Shown here in pieces: positions 42,892 to 52,742 of a DNA stretch of 64,000 nt. Where the stretch lies: contig NZ_QKNX01000004.1 in NCBI RefSeq assembly GCF_005239135.1, forward strand, positions 62,001 through 126,000. Reading direction: 5' to 3'. The notes beneath the pieces are model-generated. The model had not been told where the DNA came from and did no database searches. It saw only the letters and a program-made list of their open reading frames with translations. Each line of letters opens with the position of its first letter. Position 1 is the first letter of the stretch. A program made the position numbers and the translations under genes. This DNA is from Natronomonas salsuginis (GTDB lineage Archaea > Halobacteriota > Halobacteria > Halobacteriales > Haloarculaceae).

Positions 42892-43382
42892 GGCCGCAGT
42901 CCCGCGACCGCCGACTCGATCTCGTCGACCAGCTCCGCGAAGTCCGGGTTGTCCCCGTCGCGGACCCATCTGTACGCGACCGTGCCGTCGGTATCGAGGA
43001 CGAAGACGCTTCGCTCGGCCACTTCGATCATCCCGTACATGTCCTCGAGCACCACGTCGTAGGCGTGGATGACCTCGTGGTTCCAATCGGCCAGCATCGG
43101 GACGTTCAATTCCTCCTCGCGGATCCAGACGTTCTGTGCGAACGGGAGATCGACGCTGACGCCGTAGACGCTCGCGTCGAGGTCGTCGAAGGCGTCCATC
43201 GAATCGCGGAACGCACACATCTCCTCCGTACAGCCGCTCGTGAAGGCGGCGGGGTAGAACGCGAGCACGATTGGACCGTCGCCGACGGCGTCGGAGAGGG
43301 TGAACGGTTCGATGTCGTTGTAGGCGTCGCCGCCCGCTTTCGGGACGGTGAAGTCAGGGGCGTCGCGTCCGACAGGTATCAT
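42888..43382 (-). CDS. Peroxiredoxin (AhpC/TSA, Bcp-like)
   Basis: 164 residues. The thioredoxin-fold peroxidatic site is FYPAAFTSGCTEEMCAFRD (Cys51, with Cys56 a candidate resolving cysteine, as in Bcp/PrxQ). VYGVSVDLPFAQNVWIREE and later SVFVLDTDGTVAYRWV are conserved. It reduces hydrogen peroxide and organic hydroperoxides using thioredoxin-type donors. It stands just upstream of the MFS remnant and downstream of the thiolase gene on the same strand, 63 bp from it. Confidence 0.93.
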   Translation of the reverse strand: MIPVGRDAPDFTVPKAGGDAYNDIEPFTLSDAVGDGPIVLAFYPAAFTSGCTEEMCAFRDSMDAFDDLDASVYGVSVDLPFAQNVWIREEELNVPMLADWNHEVIHAYDVVLEDMYGMIEVAERSVFVLDTDGTVAYRWVRDGDNPDFAELVDEIESAVAGLRP

Positions 43383-43445
43383 GTGGTGGTTGCGCCTCGG
43401 TGTGACCTAATTGTTCCGCCGGTCGCCGTCGAATCCCGCGTCGGC

Positions 43446-44597
<1,152 letters not shown>

Positions 44598-44713
44598 GCA
44601 GGTAGATGCTCGGTCCGATACGTTAAACCCCTTGCTCAAACCGCAGTTCCCTGTAACGTATTTACCCGAAATGGGCGTCGGATGTTAAGCTCCTACTACC
44701 CGCCAGCCACCGA

Positions 44714-46594
44714 TCACGCCAAGAAGACGTGTCGCGGCCGGTCGGCGAGCACCTCGCGGCCGTACTGGACCGTCTCTCTGAACGCGTCCGACCGGAAGAA
44801 CGCCATCGCGTCCTCGCGGCGCTCCCACTGACTCGCGATGAACATGTCGTTCTCGTCGTCGAGGTTCGTCATGAGATCGGTTTCGAGATGGCCGTCCATC
44901 CCGGCGAGCAGCTCGCCGACCTCCTCGAACGTCTCGACGAAGTCCTCGCGGTACTCGGGCTGGACGGTGTAGAACATCCCCATCGTCCCAAACCCACCAC
45001 TCTCGTCCGCGCCCGCGCGGGCGACGACGCCGGGGAGCTCGGCGAGGAAGCCGCTCGCGGTGTCCGCGGCCTCCTTCGTCTCCCAAAGAGAGACGACCGC
45101 CGAGCGCTCGCCGCCGTGTTCGTTCGCGTACACCGCCGACTTGACGTGCGTGTCGTAGTGGCCGAACCGCTCGGCGAGCGGCGCGAGTTCCTCCCGCACC
45201 GTCTCGACGTCCGCCTCCGAGTACAACACCATCGCGTAGACGTCCTCGCCGTGCGGCTTGCCGGCGTAGATGTTCAGGTCGTCGAGCTCGCCCCGGATGT
45301 CGTCGTCCGCGTCGGTACCGTGCGAGCTCGCCGCCGCGCCGCGATCCGCTTCGCCATCGCCGTCGAGCGACGCACCGACGCCCGAACTCACACCCTGGAG
45401 GTCCGCGAGGAAGCCGCTCGCCGTGTTTGCCGCGCGCTCGTTTTTCCACAGCGAGATGACGGCCGTCGTTCCGGAGTCGGCCCGAACGGCGGTCAACACG
45501 TGCGTGTCGTAATGCTCGAAGTTCCCGCGAAGGCCCTCGACCGCCTCTGTCAGCGCCTCGGCATCCGCGTCGGCGGTGAAGAGCAGTCCGTAGCCCGCCT
45601 CCACGTGTTCGTCGAGGTCGATCCCGAACCGGCCGAGCCGCCCGGCGAGCGTCTCCGTGTCGACCTCCTCGTGGGCGGGGCTGGTGTCGGGTCGTCCGGA
45701 CGATCCGCCCCCGTGGCTCGTCTCATCGTCGTGGTGCTCCGCGTTGCCGTCGTGGTCCGCGTCCGCGCTGGCTCCGGATTCCGATCCACTCGCCGAGTCC
45801 GTCCCGTCCGTCGGCACCGCCTCGCCCGCCAGCAGCGCGGGGAGGTCCTCGGGTTGGAACTGTCGCCCGACGTAGAAGGGGCCGAACTCCGCGAACTTCG
45901 AGGATGAGGGGTCGAAGCGCATCTCGTAGAGGAGGTGTTTGATATCGGTCGCGTCGTTCGCGAACAGCGTCACGCCCCACTCGTAGTCGTCGAGGCCGAC
46001 GCTGCCGGTGATGATCTGGCTCACCTTGCCGGCGTACTGCCGGCCGATGTCGCCGTGGGCGGACATGTACTCGGCGCGTTTGTCGAAGGGGAGGTCGTAC
46101 CAGTTGTACTCCGGCTCGCGGCGCTTGTCCATCGGGTAGAAACAGACGTGCTTGGCGTCGGGGATCGTCGGGTAGATGCGCTGTTGCATGTAGTTTCGCA
46201 TCCCCGCGTCCTCGATGTCTTCGATCCCGTCGACGAGCTCCTCGTGCATGTACCCAGACACCTCTGTCACGGAGACGTACGAACTCGCCCGTTCGGTGAA
46301 CTCGGCGAAGGCCGTCGCCTCGAACCGTCGCTCCGCTCGATCGAGCGCTTCGAGCGTCGGCCGGAGGTGGAGGATCATGATATCCGCCTTGTGGCCGACG
46401 ATCGAGAAGACCGCCGAGCCGCCCTCCTCGGCCTCGGCGAGGTCGACGTGCGATCTGAGGTGCCCGATCCCCTCCTCGAGCGCCCGCTCGCGCTCGCGGT
46501 CGGGGGCCGCCCGCCAGGCGTCCCAGTCGATCCGTCGGAGGTCGTGCAACGCGTACCATCCTTCCTCGGTCCCCGGTGGCTTCCGTCGCTCCAT
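44714..46594 (-). CDS. hemQ: HemQ-type coproheme decarboxylase domain fused to ABM-like domains (PitA-like)
   Basis: 626 residues. Residues 1-250 form a chlorite dismutase/HemQ domain: EYNWYDLPFDKRAEYMSAHG, RQYAGKVSQIITGSVGLDDY and EWGVTLFANDATDIKHLLYE match Gram-positive HemQ closely, with the catalytic-type Tyr166 and the proximal haem His180. Residues 250-305 are an acidic, low-complexity linker. Then come two repeats with the core HYDTHV...SA...SLW...AA.TASGFLA.L.GV (about 330-400 and 440-520), and a C-terminal antibiotic-biosynthesis-monooxygenase-like domain (GMFYTVQPEYREDFVETFEE). Haloarchaeal Cld-ABM fusions (PitA) are known. The HemQ part decarboxylates Fe-coproporphyrin III to haem b by family inference. 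The extra repeat may bind haem or mediate oligomerisation. Confidence 0.88.
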   Translation of the reverse strand: MERRKPPGTEEGWYALHDLRRIDWDAWRAAPDRERERALEEGIGHLRSHVDLAEAEEGGSAVFSIVGHKADIMILHLRPTLEALDRAERRFEATAFAEFTERASSYVSVTEVSGYMHEELVDGIEDIEDAGMRNYMQQRIYPTIPDAKHVCFYPMDKRREPEYNWYDLPFDKRAEYMSAHGDIGRQYAGKVSQIITGSVGLDDYEWGVTLFANDATDIKHLLYEMRFDPSSSKFAEFGPFYVGRQFQPEDLPALLAGEAVPTDGTDSASGSESGASADADHDGNAEHHDDETSHGGGSSGRPDTSPAHEEVDTETLAGRLGRFGIDLDEHVEAGYGLLFTADADAEALTEAVEGLRGNFEHYDTHVLTAVRADSGTTAVISLWKNERAANTASGFLADLQGVSSGVGASLDGDGEADRGAAASSHGTDADDDIRGELDDLNIYAGKPHGEDVYAMVLYSEADVETVREELAPLAERFGHYDTHVKSAVYANEHGGERSAVVSLWETKEAADTASGFLAELPGVVARAGADESGGFGTMGMFYTVQPEYREDFVETFEEVGELLAGMDGHLETDLMTNLDDENDMFIASQWERREDAMAFFRSDAFRETVQYGREVLADRPRHVFLA

Positions 46595-46748
46595 GCCGAC
46601 CGGTTCGGTCGCGTGAGTAAAGGAGCTTGTGAGTCGCGCGCGACGATGGCATCGCCGTAAACTGCGCCGATTCGGGGCCGCGAACTCCGTTTCGGAGCGG
46701 ATCCCTCGTGCGCCGCGCGTCGATGTGATCGCCGGAGATACGGCGTCT

Positions 46749-46793
46749 AAAAGCGTTATAAAATCTAAAAAAGTCGCTAAAAACGTCGTTAAA
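46749..46793. promoter_or_regulatory. Phased A-tracts (probable curved DNA)
   Basis: A-runs occur at 46749-46752, 46760-46763, 46767-46772, 46779-46783 and 46791-46793. Spacing between centres is about 11, 8, 11.5 and 11 bp, near the helical repeat. Such phasing gives intrinsic curvature. They lie in the 314-bp divergent region between hemQ and the gene at 46909, about 70 bp upstream of that gene's TATA box. Confidence 0.5.
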
Positions 46794-46862
46794 CGAATCA
46801 GGAATACGCTAAATCGCCGCGAATTCGGTGAACGATCCTGAACCGACGCGAAGGCTCTGCGG

Positions 46863-46869
46863 TTTATAT
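46863..46869 (+). promoter_or_regulatory. TATA box of the small operon 46909-47420
   Basis: TTTATAT with a predicted start about 25 nt downstream, near 46,890. That start lies at or after the ATG at 46888, which argues that translation begins at the second ATG (46909), where GAGGAG is placed 7 nt upstream. Confidence 0.6.
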
Positions 46870-46908
46870 GCAGGTCGCGGCGCATAGATGGAATCGAGGA
46901 GATCACCG

Positions 46909-47166
46909 ATGTCGAGCGCCACCCAATCCCAGCCCCACTCCGCCCCTCCCGTGACTGATGAACAGCGTCGCGTCATCGCGTGGGGCGACCGTCTGCTTGA
47001 CGGCGTCCGCGCGACCGCGTTCTGGGCCACCGCCACCCTTCCACTTTTGCTCCTCGCCGGACTCGCCACCGGCGTGGCCGGTCAGTACCCGCTCGCGCTC
47101 GCCGCAGTATTGGCGATCAACGTCGTCTGCGCCGTCGTCGGGCACGGTCACTCGCCGGAACGATGA
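46909..47166 (+). CDS. Small membrane protein
   Basis: 85 residues starting MSSATQSQPHSAPPVTDEQR. Two hydrophobic helices (RATAFWATATLPLLLLAGLA and YPLALAAVLAINVVCAVVGH) follow a short charged segment. The second ATG is preferred over 46888 from promoter spacing and a GAGGAG ribosome-binding site. Its stop overlaps the start of the next gene by 4 nt (ATGA), so they are expressed together. No function is recognised. Confidence 0.7.
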   Translation: MSSATQSQPHSAPPVTDEQRRVIAWGDRLLDGVRATAFWATATLPLLLLAGLATGVAGQYPLALAAVLAINVVCAVVGHGHSPER

Positions 47167-47420
47167 CGCGAACCGATCCCTCGAATCGGTTCGCGTACCG
47201 CTCTCACGACTCCAAGCGATTGGCGACGTACCTGCGAGCCGAAGCCGAACGAACGAGCGGTGATCTCTACGTCAACGGCGATCGGCTCACGGACCGCTTC
47301 GGACGCGCCCCCGCAGAGATCGACCGTCTGCTTCGGGAGCTATCCGGCTCGGTTCCGGGGCTCAGACTCTCGCTCGCTACCAACTCTCGACGAGTGCTTT
47401 GGCGCGTCTCGCGACCCTGA
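47163..47420 (+). CDS. Small winged-helix-like protein (DUF7123-like)
   Basis: 85 residues (MTRTDPSNRFAYRSHDSKRL, ATYLRAEAERTSGDLYVNGD, RLTDRFGRAPAEIDRLLREL). The pattern LYVNGDRLTDRFGRAPAEIDRLLREL..S.PGL....A..SRRVLWRVSR is clearly the same as in 52743-52982: a short winged helix with a wing ending WRVxR. These are small haloarchaeal proteins likely to bind DNA or RNA. It is translationally coupled to the membrane gene upstream, and convergent with the site-2 protease gene. Confidence 0.75.
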   Translation: MTRTDPSNRFAYRSHDSKRLATYLRAEAERTSGDLYVNGDRLTDRFGRAPAEIDRLLRELSGSVPGLRLSLATNSRRVLWRVSRP

Positions 47421-47433
47421 CTTCACGGACGTT

Positions 47434-49218
47434 TCAGCTCAGGAGCCACGGCACGAACAGCATCGCGAGCAGACTCACGATCATCGTCGCGCTTATCGCC
47501 GTGGTGATCAGCCCGACGGTGACCGAGCTGATGTCGCCCGGCAGCCGCGAGACGATCGCCTCAACGCTGGAGCGGAGGATGTGGCCGCCGTCGAGCGGGT
47601 ACGACGGGATGCAGTTGAAGATTCCGAGGTTGATGTTGACCCAGCCGGTCCAAAACAGCGCGTTCACGAGCCCGAAGACGACGCCGGCGCTCAGTGGGCC
47701 CGACACCGTGTAGAAGTTCGTTATCTCGCCGTTGAACCCCGCGAAGTTGTAGCTGACGGCCGGATCGACCATGCTCATAAAGGGCAACACGAGCACGGCG
47801 AACGTCCGGGTGACGAACGTCGTGATCGGATCCTCGCCGCCACTCGTGCCGCCCAACATCGCGTAGTACTGATCGGCCGGATACGTGTCGATGCCGAAGT
47901 CGTCGACGACGATGCCGCTCGTCCCCGTCTGAATCCCGCCGACGCCGAGGAAGCCGTGGTCGTCGTTCGGGTGCTCATCGAGCGTCACCTCGTAGACGTG
48001 TCGCTCGCCGCTCCAGGGGTCGTCGTCGCCGTGATACGCGACAATCTTGACGGTTTCGCCGGGGTCGGTCTCCGAGAGCACCGCCGAGAGCGACTCGTGG
48101 TCTGGAGTCGGTTCGCCGCCGACGCTGTGGACGATCATCGCCGTGTCGGGTGCGCCCTCGGATCCGAGCGGCCCATCGCTCGGCACCGTGCTCACGAACG
48201 TCCCGACCGGGACGGAGACGCTCTCGTCGTCGCTCCCGTTACCGGCGTTGACTCCGAACTCGACGACTTCCCTCCCGGAGAGCGCCGTCTGAAACGCCGA
48301 TTCGGTGAACACCGCCTCGCCGTCGACGCGCTCGATCCGACTCCCCGTCCCGATCGGCCCGTCGACGACCGCCCGGGTGACGATGAGGCTCCGCTCGACC
48401 GTCACCGGATCGCCGTCCTTTCGATCCACGGTGACCTGTCTGTCGGCGTCGGCGAGGGCGGCGTTGAACTCGCTCTCGCCGTCGATCGCCTCGCCGTCGA
48501 CGCCGACGAGCACGTCGCCGCGGTCGATCCCGGCCTGTTCGGCCGCGGACCCGGGGAGCGCGCCGCCGATCGCGACGCCGGGCGCGACGGTGACGAGGCT
48601 CGTGACGATGCCGAAGAGCAGTGCGAAACTGATCGCGGTCACGAGGAAGTTGTTGGTGACGCCCGCCGCGAACATCCGGGTCTTACCGCCGCGATCGGCG
48701 GCTTCCTGACTCTCCTCGTCGGGTTGGACGAACGCGCCCATCGGGATGAACGCGAGGAAGGCGACGCCCATGGATTCGATGTCGATGTCCTCGACCCGAC
48801 ACAGTAGGCCGTGGCCGCCCTCGTGGACGACCAACCCGACGAGCAGTCCGATCACGATGTCGATCGCCGCCTCCCACGGCAGGAACTGGTTGACACCAGG
48901 AATCACGAGGGCGTCCTGCGGGCGGACGAAGCCGGCCGACTGCGGCGCAGAGAGCGTCGCGAGCGCCGACAACAGCACCGCGAGAAACGAGCCGACCATG
49001 ATGACGAGCGCGATGCCGACGCCGAGGTTCCCCCACGCGCGCCAGAGGCGTTTCGGCGTCGCGAGCCACTCGAGGAACGCCCGCCCCCGCTTCGTGTGGA
49101 TCGTCACGATCGGCCCAGACACCTTGAACGACGTCGGCAACAGCCCGCGCGATTGGAGCGACACCACGACGGCGGTGTAGAGCAAGATCCCGACGACGAC
49201 CCAAAGCAGCGTACTCAT
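47434..49218 (-). CDS. Site-2 protease (M50) with tandem PDZ-like regions
   Basis: A 594-residue membrane metalloprotease. The zinc motif HEGGH is at residues 132-136 and the distal aspartate motif PSYPLDGGHIL near residues 538-548. Between them are PDZ-like regions, VAIGGALPGSAAEQAGIDRG then DVLVGVDGEAIDGESEFNAA, and a second one around GSRIERVDGEAVFTESAFQT with MIVHSVGGEPTPDHESLSAV. The large loop probably lies outside the membrane and gates access. Site-2 proteases cut transmembrane helices of regulatory proteins. The client is unknown. It is convergent with the DUF7123-like gene. Confidence 0.93.
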   Translation of the reverse strand: MSTLLWVVVGILLYTAVVVSLQSRGLLPTSFKVSGPIVTIHTKRGRAFLEWLATPKRLWRAWGNLGVGIALVIMVGSFLAVLLSALATLSAPQSAGFVRPQDALVIPGVNQFLPWEAAIDIVIGLLVGLVVHEGGHGLLCRVEDIDIESMGVAFLAFIPMGAFVQPDEESQEAADRGGKTRMFAAGVTNNFLVTAISFALLFGIVTSLVTVAPGVAIGGALPGSAAEQAGIDRGDVLVGVDGEAIDGESEFNAALADADRQVTVDRKDGDPVTVERSLIVTRAVVDGPIGTGSRIERVDGEAVFTESAFQTALSGREVVEFGVNAGNGSDDESVSVPVGTFVSTVPSDGPLGSEGAPDTAMIVHSVGGEPTPDHESLSAVLSETDPGETVKIVAYHGDDDPWSGERHVYEVTLDEHPNDDHGFLGVGGIQTGTSGIVVDDFGIDTYPADQYYAMLGGTSGGEDPITTFVTRTFAVLVLPFMSMVDPAVSYNFAGFNGEITNFYTVSGPLSAGVVFGLVNALFWTGWVNINLGIFNCIPSYPLDGGHILRSSVEAIVSRLPGDISSVTVGLITTAISATMIVSLLAMLFVPWLLS

Positions 49219-49278
49219 TGGCTACCCGTAGGGCTTCGGGGACTGATAGGTATTGTCGTCACCGCCCATCGATTTTCG

Positions 49279-50913
49279 CTACCCCTCGCGCCTGAGTCGC
49301 CGAACGACGAACGCATCGTCCATCGCCGCGAGGAACGGCCCGAGCCGCGGCCCCTCGTCCTCGTCGAGGAACAGCCGATAGCCGGCCCCGAAGAACTCGC
49401 CGACGGGGACGTCGTTTCGCCGGGCCGTCTCGTAGATCTCCTCTTGCAGGGCGTCCTCGTCGGGCGCGTCCGATTCGATGGCTTCGGCGAGCTCGTCGAG
49501 CGCGGTCGCCGTGGCGTCGTCGAACTCGACCTCCGGGAGGGCTTCGGCGAGCCGGTAGTTGAACTCGTTGTCGGTGCGGACCGCCCACGTACGCGCGTTC
49601 TCGATGCGATCTAACGCGGCGTCGATCTCGGCGTCCGCCGCCCCCTCCGGGAGGTGGCCCGAACGCTGGGCCATCTGCACGCGAAGTTCTCGGTCGTCGG
49701 TCATACCGAGGACAGCAGCGAAGGTGTAGGGGATCCGGATGGGCCGCGTCTCCGAGTCGTCGACGACCATCGGATACGCCCGCTCGGCCAGTTCCGCTTT
49801 CCGCTCCTCGGCGTCCTCCTCGCCGAAGTAGATCCGCTCGAACCGGTCGAACTCGTCGACGAGCCGGTCGAGGCGTCGGATATCGAAATCGCGCTGTTTC
49901 TTCGGATTCTTCGTGAAGAAGTACCGCAGCACCTCGACCTCGAGGAGTTCGAGGACCTCCTCGACGGTGATGAGGTTTCCGGCGGACGACGAGAGGGCGT
50001 CGCCGTTGAGCGTGAACCACTCGTAGGTCATCGGGACTGGGGGTTCGAAGCCGAACACCTCGCGGGCGATCGCCTCCCCGGACGGCCACGATCCCTCGGC
50101 GTGGTCCTTGCCGAACGGCTCGAAATCGACGCCCAGCGTCAGCCACTGGGCCGGCCACTCGAAACGCCACGGGAGCTTCCCCTCCCGGAACGTCGCCGTC
50201 CCCTCGTGGCCACAGCCCTCGATGACGTCGTCGCCAGCCTCGACGTCCTCGCAGACGTAGTCGACGGTTCCCGCGTCGAGATCGATCGCGGTTATCGTCT
50301 CCGTGAGGTTGCCACACTCGTGACACTGGGCGAAGAAAGGGACGTACGCCTCGTCGACCTTGTCCTGGAACTCGGCGAGGACGTGTTGGGCCGTCTCGCG
50401 GTGTTCGAGGACGTGTCTGACCGCGTCGTCGAAGCGCCCGGACTCGTACAGCTCCGTGTTCGAGACGATCTCGATGGGGACGCCGACGGCCGCCGCCGAC
50501 CGCCGCAGGAGTTCGGTGAAGTGCGCGCCGTAGGAGTCACAGCAGCCGAACGGGTCCGGAATGTCCGTGTACGGCTTACCGAGGTTCCGGCCCAGCGCGC
50601 CCGCGTCGACCTCGCCGAGGCCGACGACGTTCCACTCCAGATCGGCGAGTTTGCGCGGCAGCTTCCGCAGGCGATCCTTGTCGTCGGTGGTGAACACCTG
50701 TCGGACCTCGTGTCCCCGGTCCCGGAGCGCCTCGGCGACGAAGTACCCCCGCATGATCTCGTTGAAGTGCCCAAGGTGCGGGACGCCGGAGGGCGAGACG
50801 CCGCCTTTGATAACGATCGGCTCCTCCGGATCGCGCGCCTCGATCTCGTCGGCGACGGCGTCGGCCCAGAAGGCGCGATGCCCCTGGTCACCGGTGCCGT
50901 AGGGGTCACTCAT
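49279..50913 (-). CDS. lysS: Class I lysyl-tRNA synthetase
   Basis: A 544-residue class I LysRS. The HIGH-type motif is HLGH at residues 46-49 within GGVSPSGVPHLGHFNEIMRG; CHECGNLTETITAIDLDAGT is the zinc-binding insertion, and ALSSSAGNLI is the KMSKS-type loop (here LSSSAGN). The unusual class I enzyme charges tRNA-Lys in many archaea instead of the class II form. It overlaps the stop of pyrH by 8 nt, so pyrH and lysS are co-transcribed with pyrH first. Confidence 0.96.
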   Translation of the reverse strand: MSDPYGTGDQGHRAFWADAVADEIEARDPEEPIVIKGGVSPSGVPHLGHFNEIMRGYFVAEALRDRGHEVRQVFTTDDKDRLRKLPRKLADLEWNVVGLGEVDAGALGRNLGKPYTDIPDPFGCCDSYGAHFTELLRRSAAAVGVPIEIVSNTELYESGRFDDAVRHVLEHRETAQHVLAEFQDKVDEAYVPFFAQCHECGNLTETITAIDLDAGTVDYVCEDVEAGDDVIEGCGHEGTATFREGKLPWRFEWPAQWLTLGVDFEPFGKDHAEGSWPSGEAIAREVFGFEPPVPMTYEWFTLNGDALSSSAGNLITVEEVLELLEVEVLRYFFTKNPKKQRDFDIRRLDRLVDEFDRFERIYFGEEDAEERKAELAERAYPMVVDDSETRPIRIPYTFAAVLGMTDDRELRVQMAQRSGHLPEGAADAEIDAALDRIENARTWAVRTDNEFNYRLAEALPEVEFDDATATALDELAEAIESDAPDEDALQEEIYETARRNDVPVGEFFGAGYRLFLDEDEGPRLGPFLAAMDDAFVVRRLRREG

Positions 50914-51589
50914 CCGGGCGGACCTCCGTCCCGTGGACGTCGCCCGCGACGGCCGCCGCGACTCGGGACGGTTCGGAGCCGTCCAACACGACCGCGTGGA
51001 GCCCGGAGCGCTCGATGATCTTCGCGGCGAGCAGGTCGACGGGCGCGTTCGATCCCGCCGCCGTCTCGATGGAGGCGATGACGTCGACGAGTTCAGACGC
51101 AGTCAGGCGATCGTAGCGCTCGGCATCGGGGTCGGCGTTCGGGTCCGCCGAGAAGACACCGGGGACGCTCGTCGCGAAGACGAGCAGGTCCGCGTCGACC
51201 ATCTCCGCCAGCAGCGCCGCGACGGCGTCGGTCGTGTGGCCCGGCGTCGTCCCGCCCATCACGGCGACCTCCCCGCGACGGAGCGAGGCGCGGGCCGCCT
51301 CGTGGGACTCGGCCGGTTCCGGCGTCGCCGCGTGGTCGAGAGCGGCGATCAGGAGGCGGGCGTTCAACCGCGTGACGTCGATGCCGAACGAGTCGAGGTC
51401 GTACTCGGTCGCTCCGAGCTCGCGCGCCGTTCCGATGTACCGCCGCGCCACGCCACCGCCGCCGACGACAGTCGCGACCTCGTGGCCCTCCTCGACCAAG
51501 CCGTCGATGACGCCAGCGTGAGCGTCGACGCGGTCGGCTTCGAGGTCGGGGGCGAGGACGCTCCCGCCGATAGAAACGATAACTCTCAT
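50906..51589 (-). CDS. pyrH: UMP kinase (archaeal type)
   Basis: A 227-residue amino-acid kinase-fold protein. MRVIVSIGGSVLAPDLEADR begins the phosphate-binding loop, VVGGGGVARRYIGTARELGA is the UMP-binding region and GGTTPGHTTDAVAALLAEMV is typical of archaeal PyrH. It phosphorylates UMP to UDP. The ATG at 51589 is followed by the family start. It is cotranscribed with lysS downstream. Confidence 0.95.
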   Translation of the reverse strand: MRVIVSIGGSVLAPDLEADRVDAHAGVIDGLVEEGHEVATVVGGGGVARRYIGTARELGATEYDLDSFGIDVTRLNARLLIAALDHAATPEPAESHEAARASLRRGEVAVMGGTTPGHTTDAVAALLAEMVDADLLVFATSVPGVFSADPNADPDAERYDRLTASELVDVIASIETAAGSNAPVDLLAAKIIERSGLHAVVLDGSEPSRVAAAVAGDVHGTEVRPDE

Positions 51590-51671
51590 TACCGAACGGT
51601 TGCCGTGTTTCGCTCTTAAGGGTTATCAAGCCCTCCGACACCTACAAGCGCCCGGAGGCGTACGATCGAGT

Positions 51672-52454
51672 ATGTACACCGCAGCAGTACTCGGTTCGGA
51701 CGCCGAGGCCGCAGCCTCGCGGCTCGCGGACGCGGCCGACGGACGCGTCGGAATCGTGCGCGTCGACGCCTCGACGGCGGACGGCGGTCGAACGCTCGCC
51801 CGCGCGTTGACTGAGTACGTCGTCGACGGCGACTGGTACGCGAGCGGTAACGGGCTGTCGGCCGCCGACGCCGTCGACCGACTCGCGCCGGATCACGACT
51901 ACGCCTTCGTCCTCGGGACGTCGGACGTGCGGTTTCCCGCGATCCTCGTCGGTGACGGCGACGCCCCGAGTACTCTCGTCTCCGCGGCGAGCACGGCCGA
52001 TCTCGATGTCGAGGCCACGATCGACGCGATTCACGACACGGAGCCGCACGAGACGCTCGAATCGCTGGTCGCCGCGGTGAAGCGATCGGACGCGGCGGTG
52101 TATTCGGGCGCGATCGCCACGTTCACCGGGCGTGTCCGCGCGAAGGAGGACGCCGAGGACGACCGGACCCACTACCTCGAGTTCGAAAAGTACGAGGGCG
52201 TCGCGGAGGAGAAGATGGCGACGATCGAGGCCGAACTCGAGGGCCGTGACGGCGTGTTGGACGTCCGACTCCACCACCGAACCGGCCGCATCCCCGGCGG
52301 CGAGGACATCGTGTTCGTCGTCGTCCTCGCCGGGCATCGCGAGGAGGCGTTCGACACGGTTCGAGACGGGATCAACCGCCTGAAGGACGAAGTCCCGTTA
52401 TTTAAAAAGGAGGTCACGGATACCGAGGAGTTCTGGGTCCACGAACGGGAGTAA
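51672..52454 (+). CDS. moaE: Molybdopterin synthase large subunit MoaE with N-terminal extension
   Basis: 260 residues. Residues ~130-260 are MoaE: TFTGRVRAKEDAEDDRTHYL, EFEKYEGVAEEKMATIEAEL, HHRTGRIPGGEDIVFVVVLA and LKDEVPLFKKEVTDTEEFWV. MoaE with MoaD converts precursor Z (cPMP) to molybdopterin. The first ~125 residues (MYTAAVLGSDAEAAASRLAD, LTEYVVDGDWYASGNGLSAA) resemble a MobB-like fold but without a visible P-loop, so the extra domain is probably structural or regulatory. The start at 51672 is an ATG 24 codons after the frame opens. Confidence 0.88.
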   Translation: MYTAAVLGSDAEAAASRLADAADGRVGIVRVDASTADGGRTLARALTEYVVDGDWYASGNGLSAADAVDRLAPDHDYAFVLGTSDVRFPAILVGDGDAPSTLVSAASTADLDVEATIDAIHDTEPHETLESLVAAVKRSDAAVYSGAIATFTGRVRAKEDAEDDRTHYLEFEKYEGVAEEKMATIEAELEGRDGVLDVRLHHRTGRIPGGEDIVFVVVLAGHREEAFDTVRDGINRLKDEVPLFKKEVTDTEEFWVHERE

Positions 52455-52698
52455 CTCCGCATCCCTGCCCGCGATTTCGACTGGAGATCCTCCGTTAAAC
52501 GCGGCCGTTTTTGCCGACGAACGCGTTTTTACAGACGATACGCTGCTGGATATTTCGAGTATATTTACCGTCTATATAAACAAAAGAAAGCCTGTGAAAA
52601 GATTTTAAACTGTTTAAGCGATTCTGAGCAATTTGTAAAACGTCGAAACATCGTCGATTTTTGGCAAATCGATCCGAAGGCATCCGAAGTTTCTGTCC

Positions 52699-52706
52699 TT
52701 TATATA
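52699..52706 (+). promoter_or_regulatory. TATA box of the DUF7123-like gene
   Basis: TTTATATA lies 37 nt before the ATG, predicting a leader of about 12-15 nt. GAGGTG precedes the ATG by 6 nt. The 288-bp upstream gap (52455-52742) is AT-rich and otherwise empty; it contains the hairpin TCGATTT (52654-52660) with AAATCGA (52666-52672). Confidence 0.55.
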
Positions 52707-52742
52707 CCGCTTCAGGGATAAGAAGGGGATGAGGTGTCAGAA

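Noticed and set aside
47260-48807. A 515-codon open frame antisense to the site-2 protease
   Set aside because: Low-complexity Arg/Asp/Val translation; the protease on the other strand has zinc and DGGH motifs.
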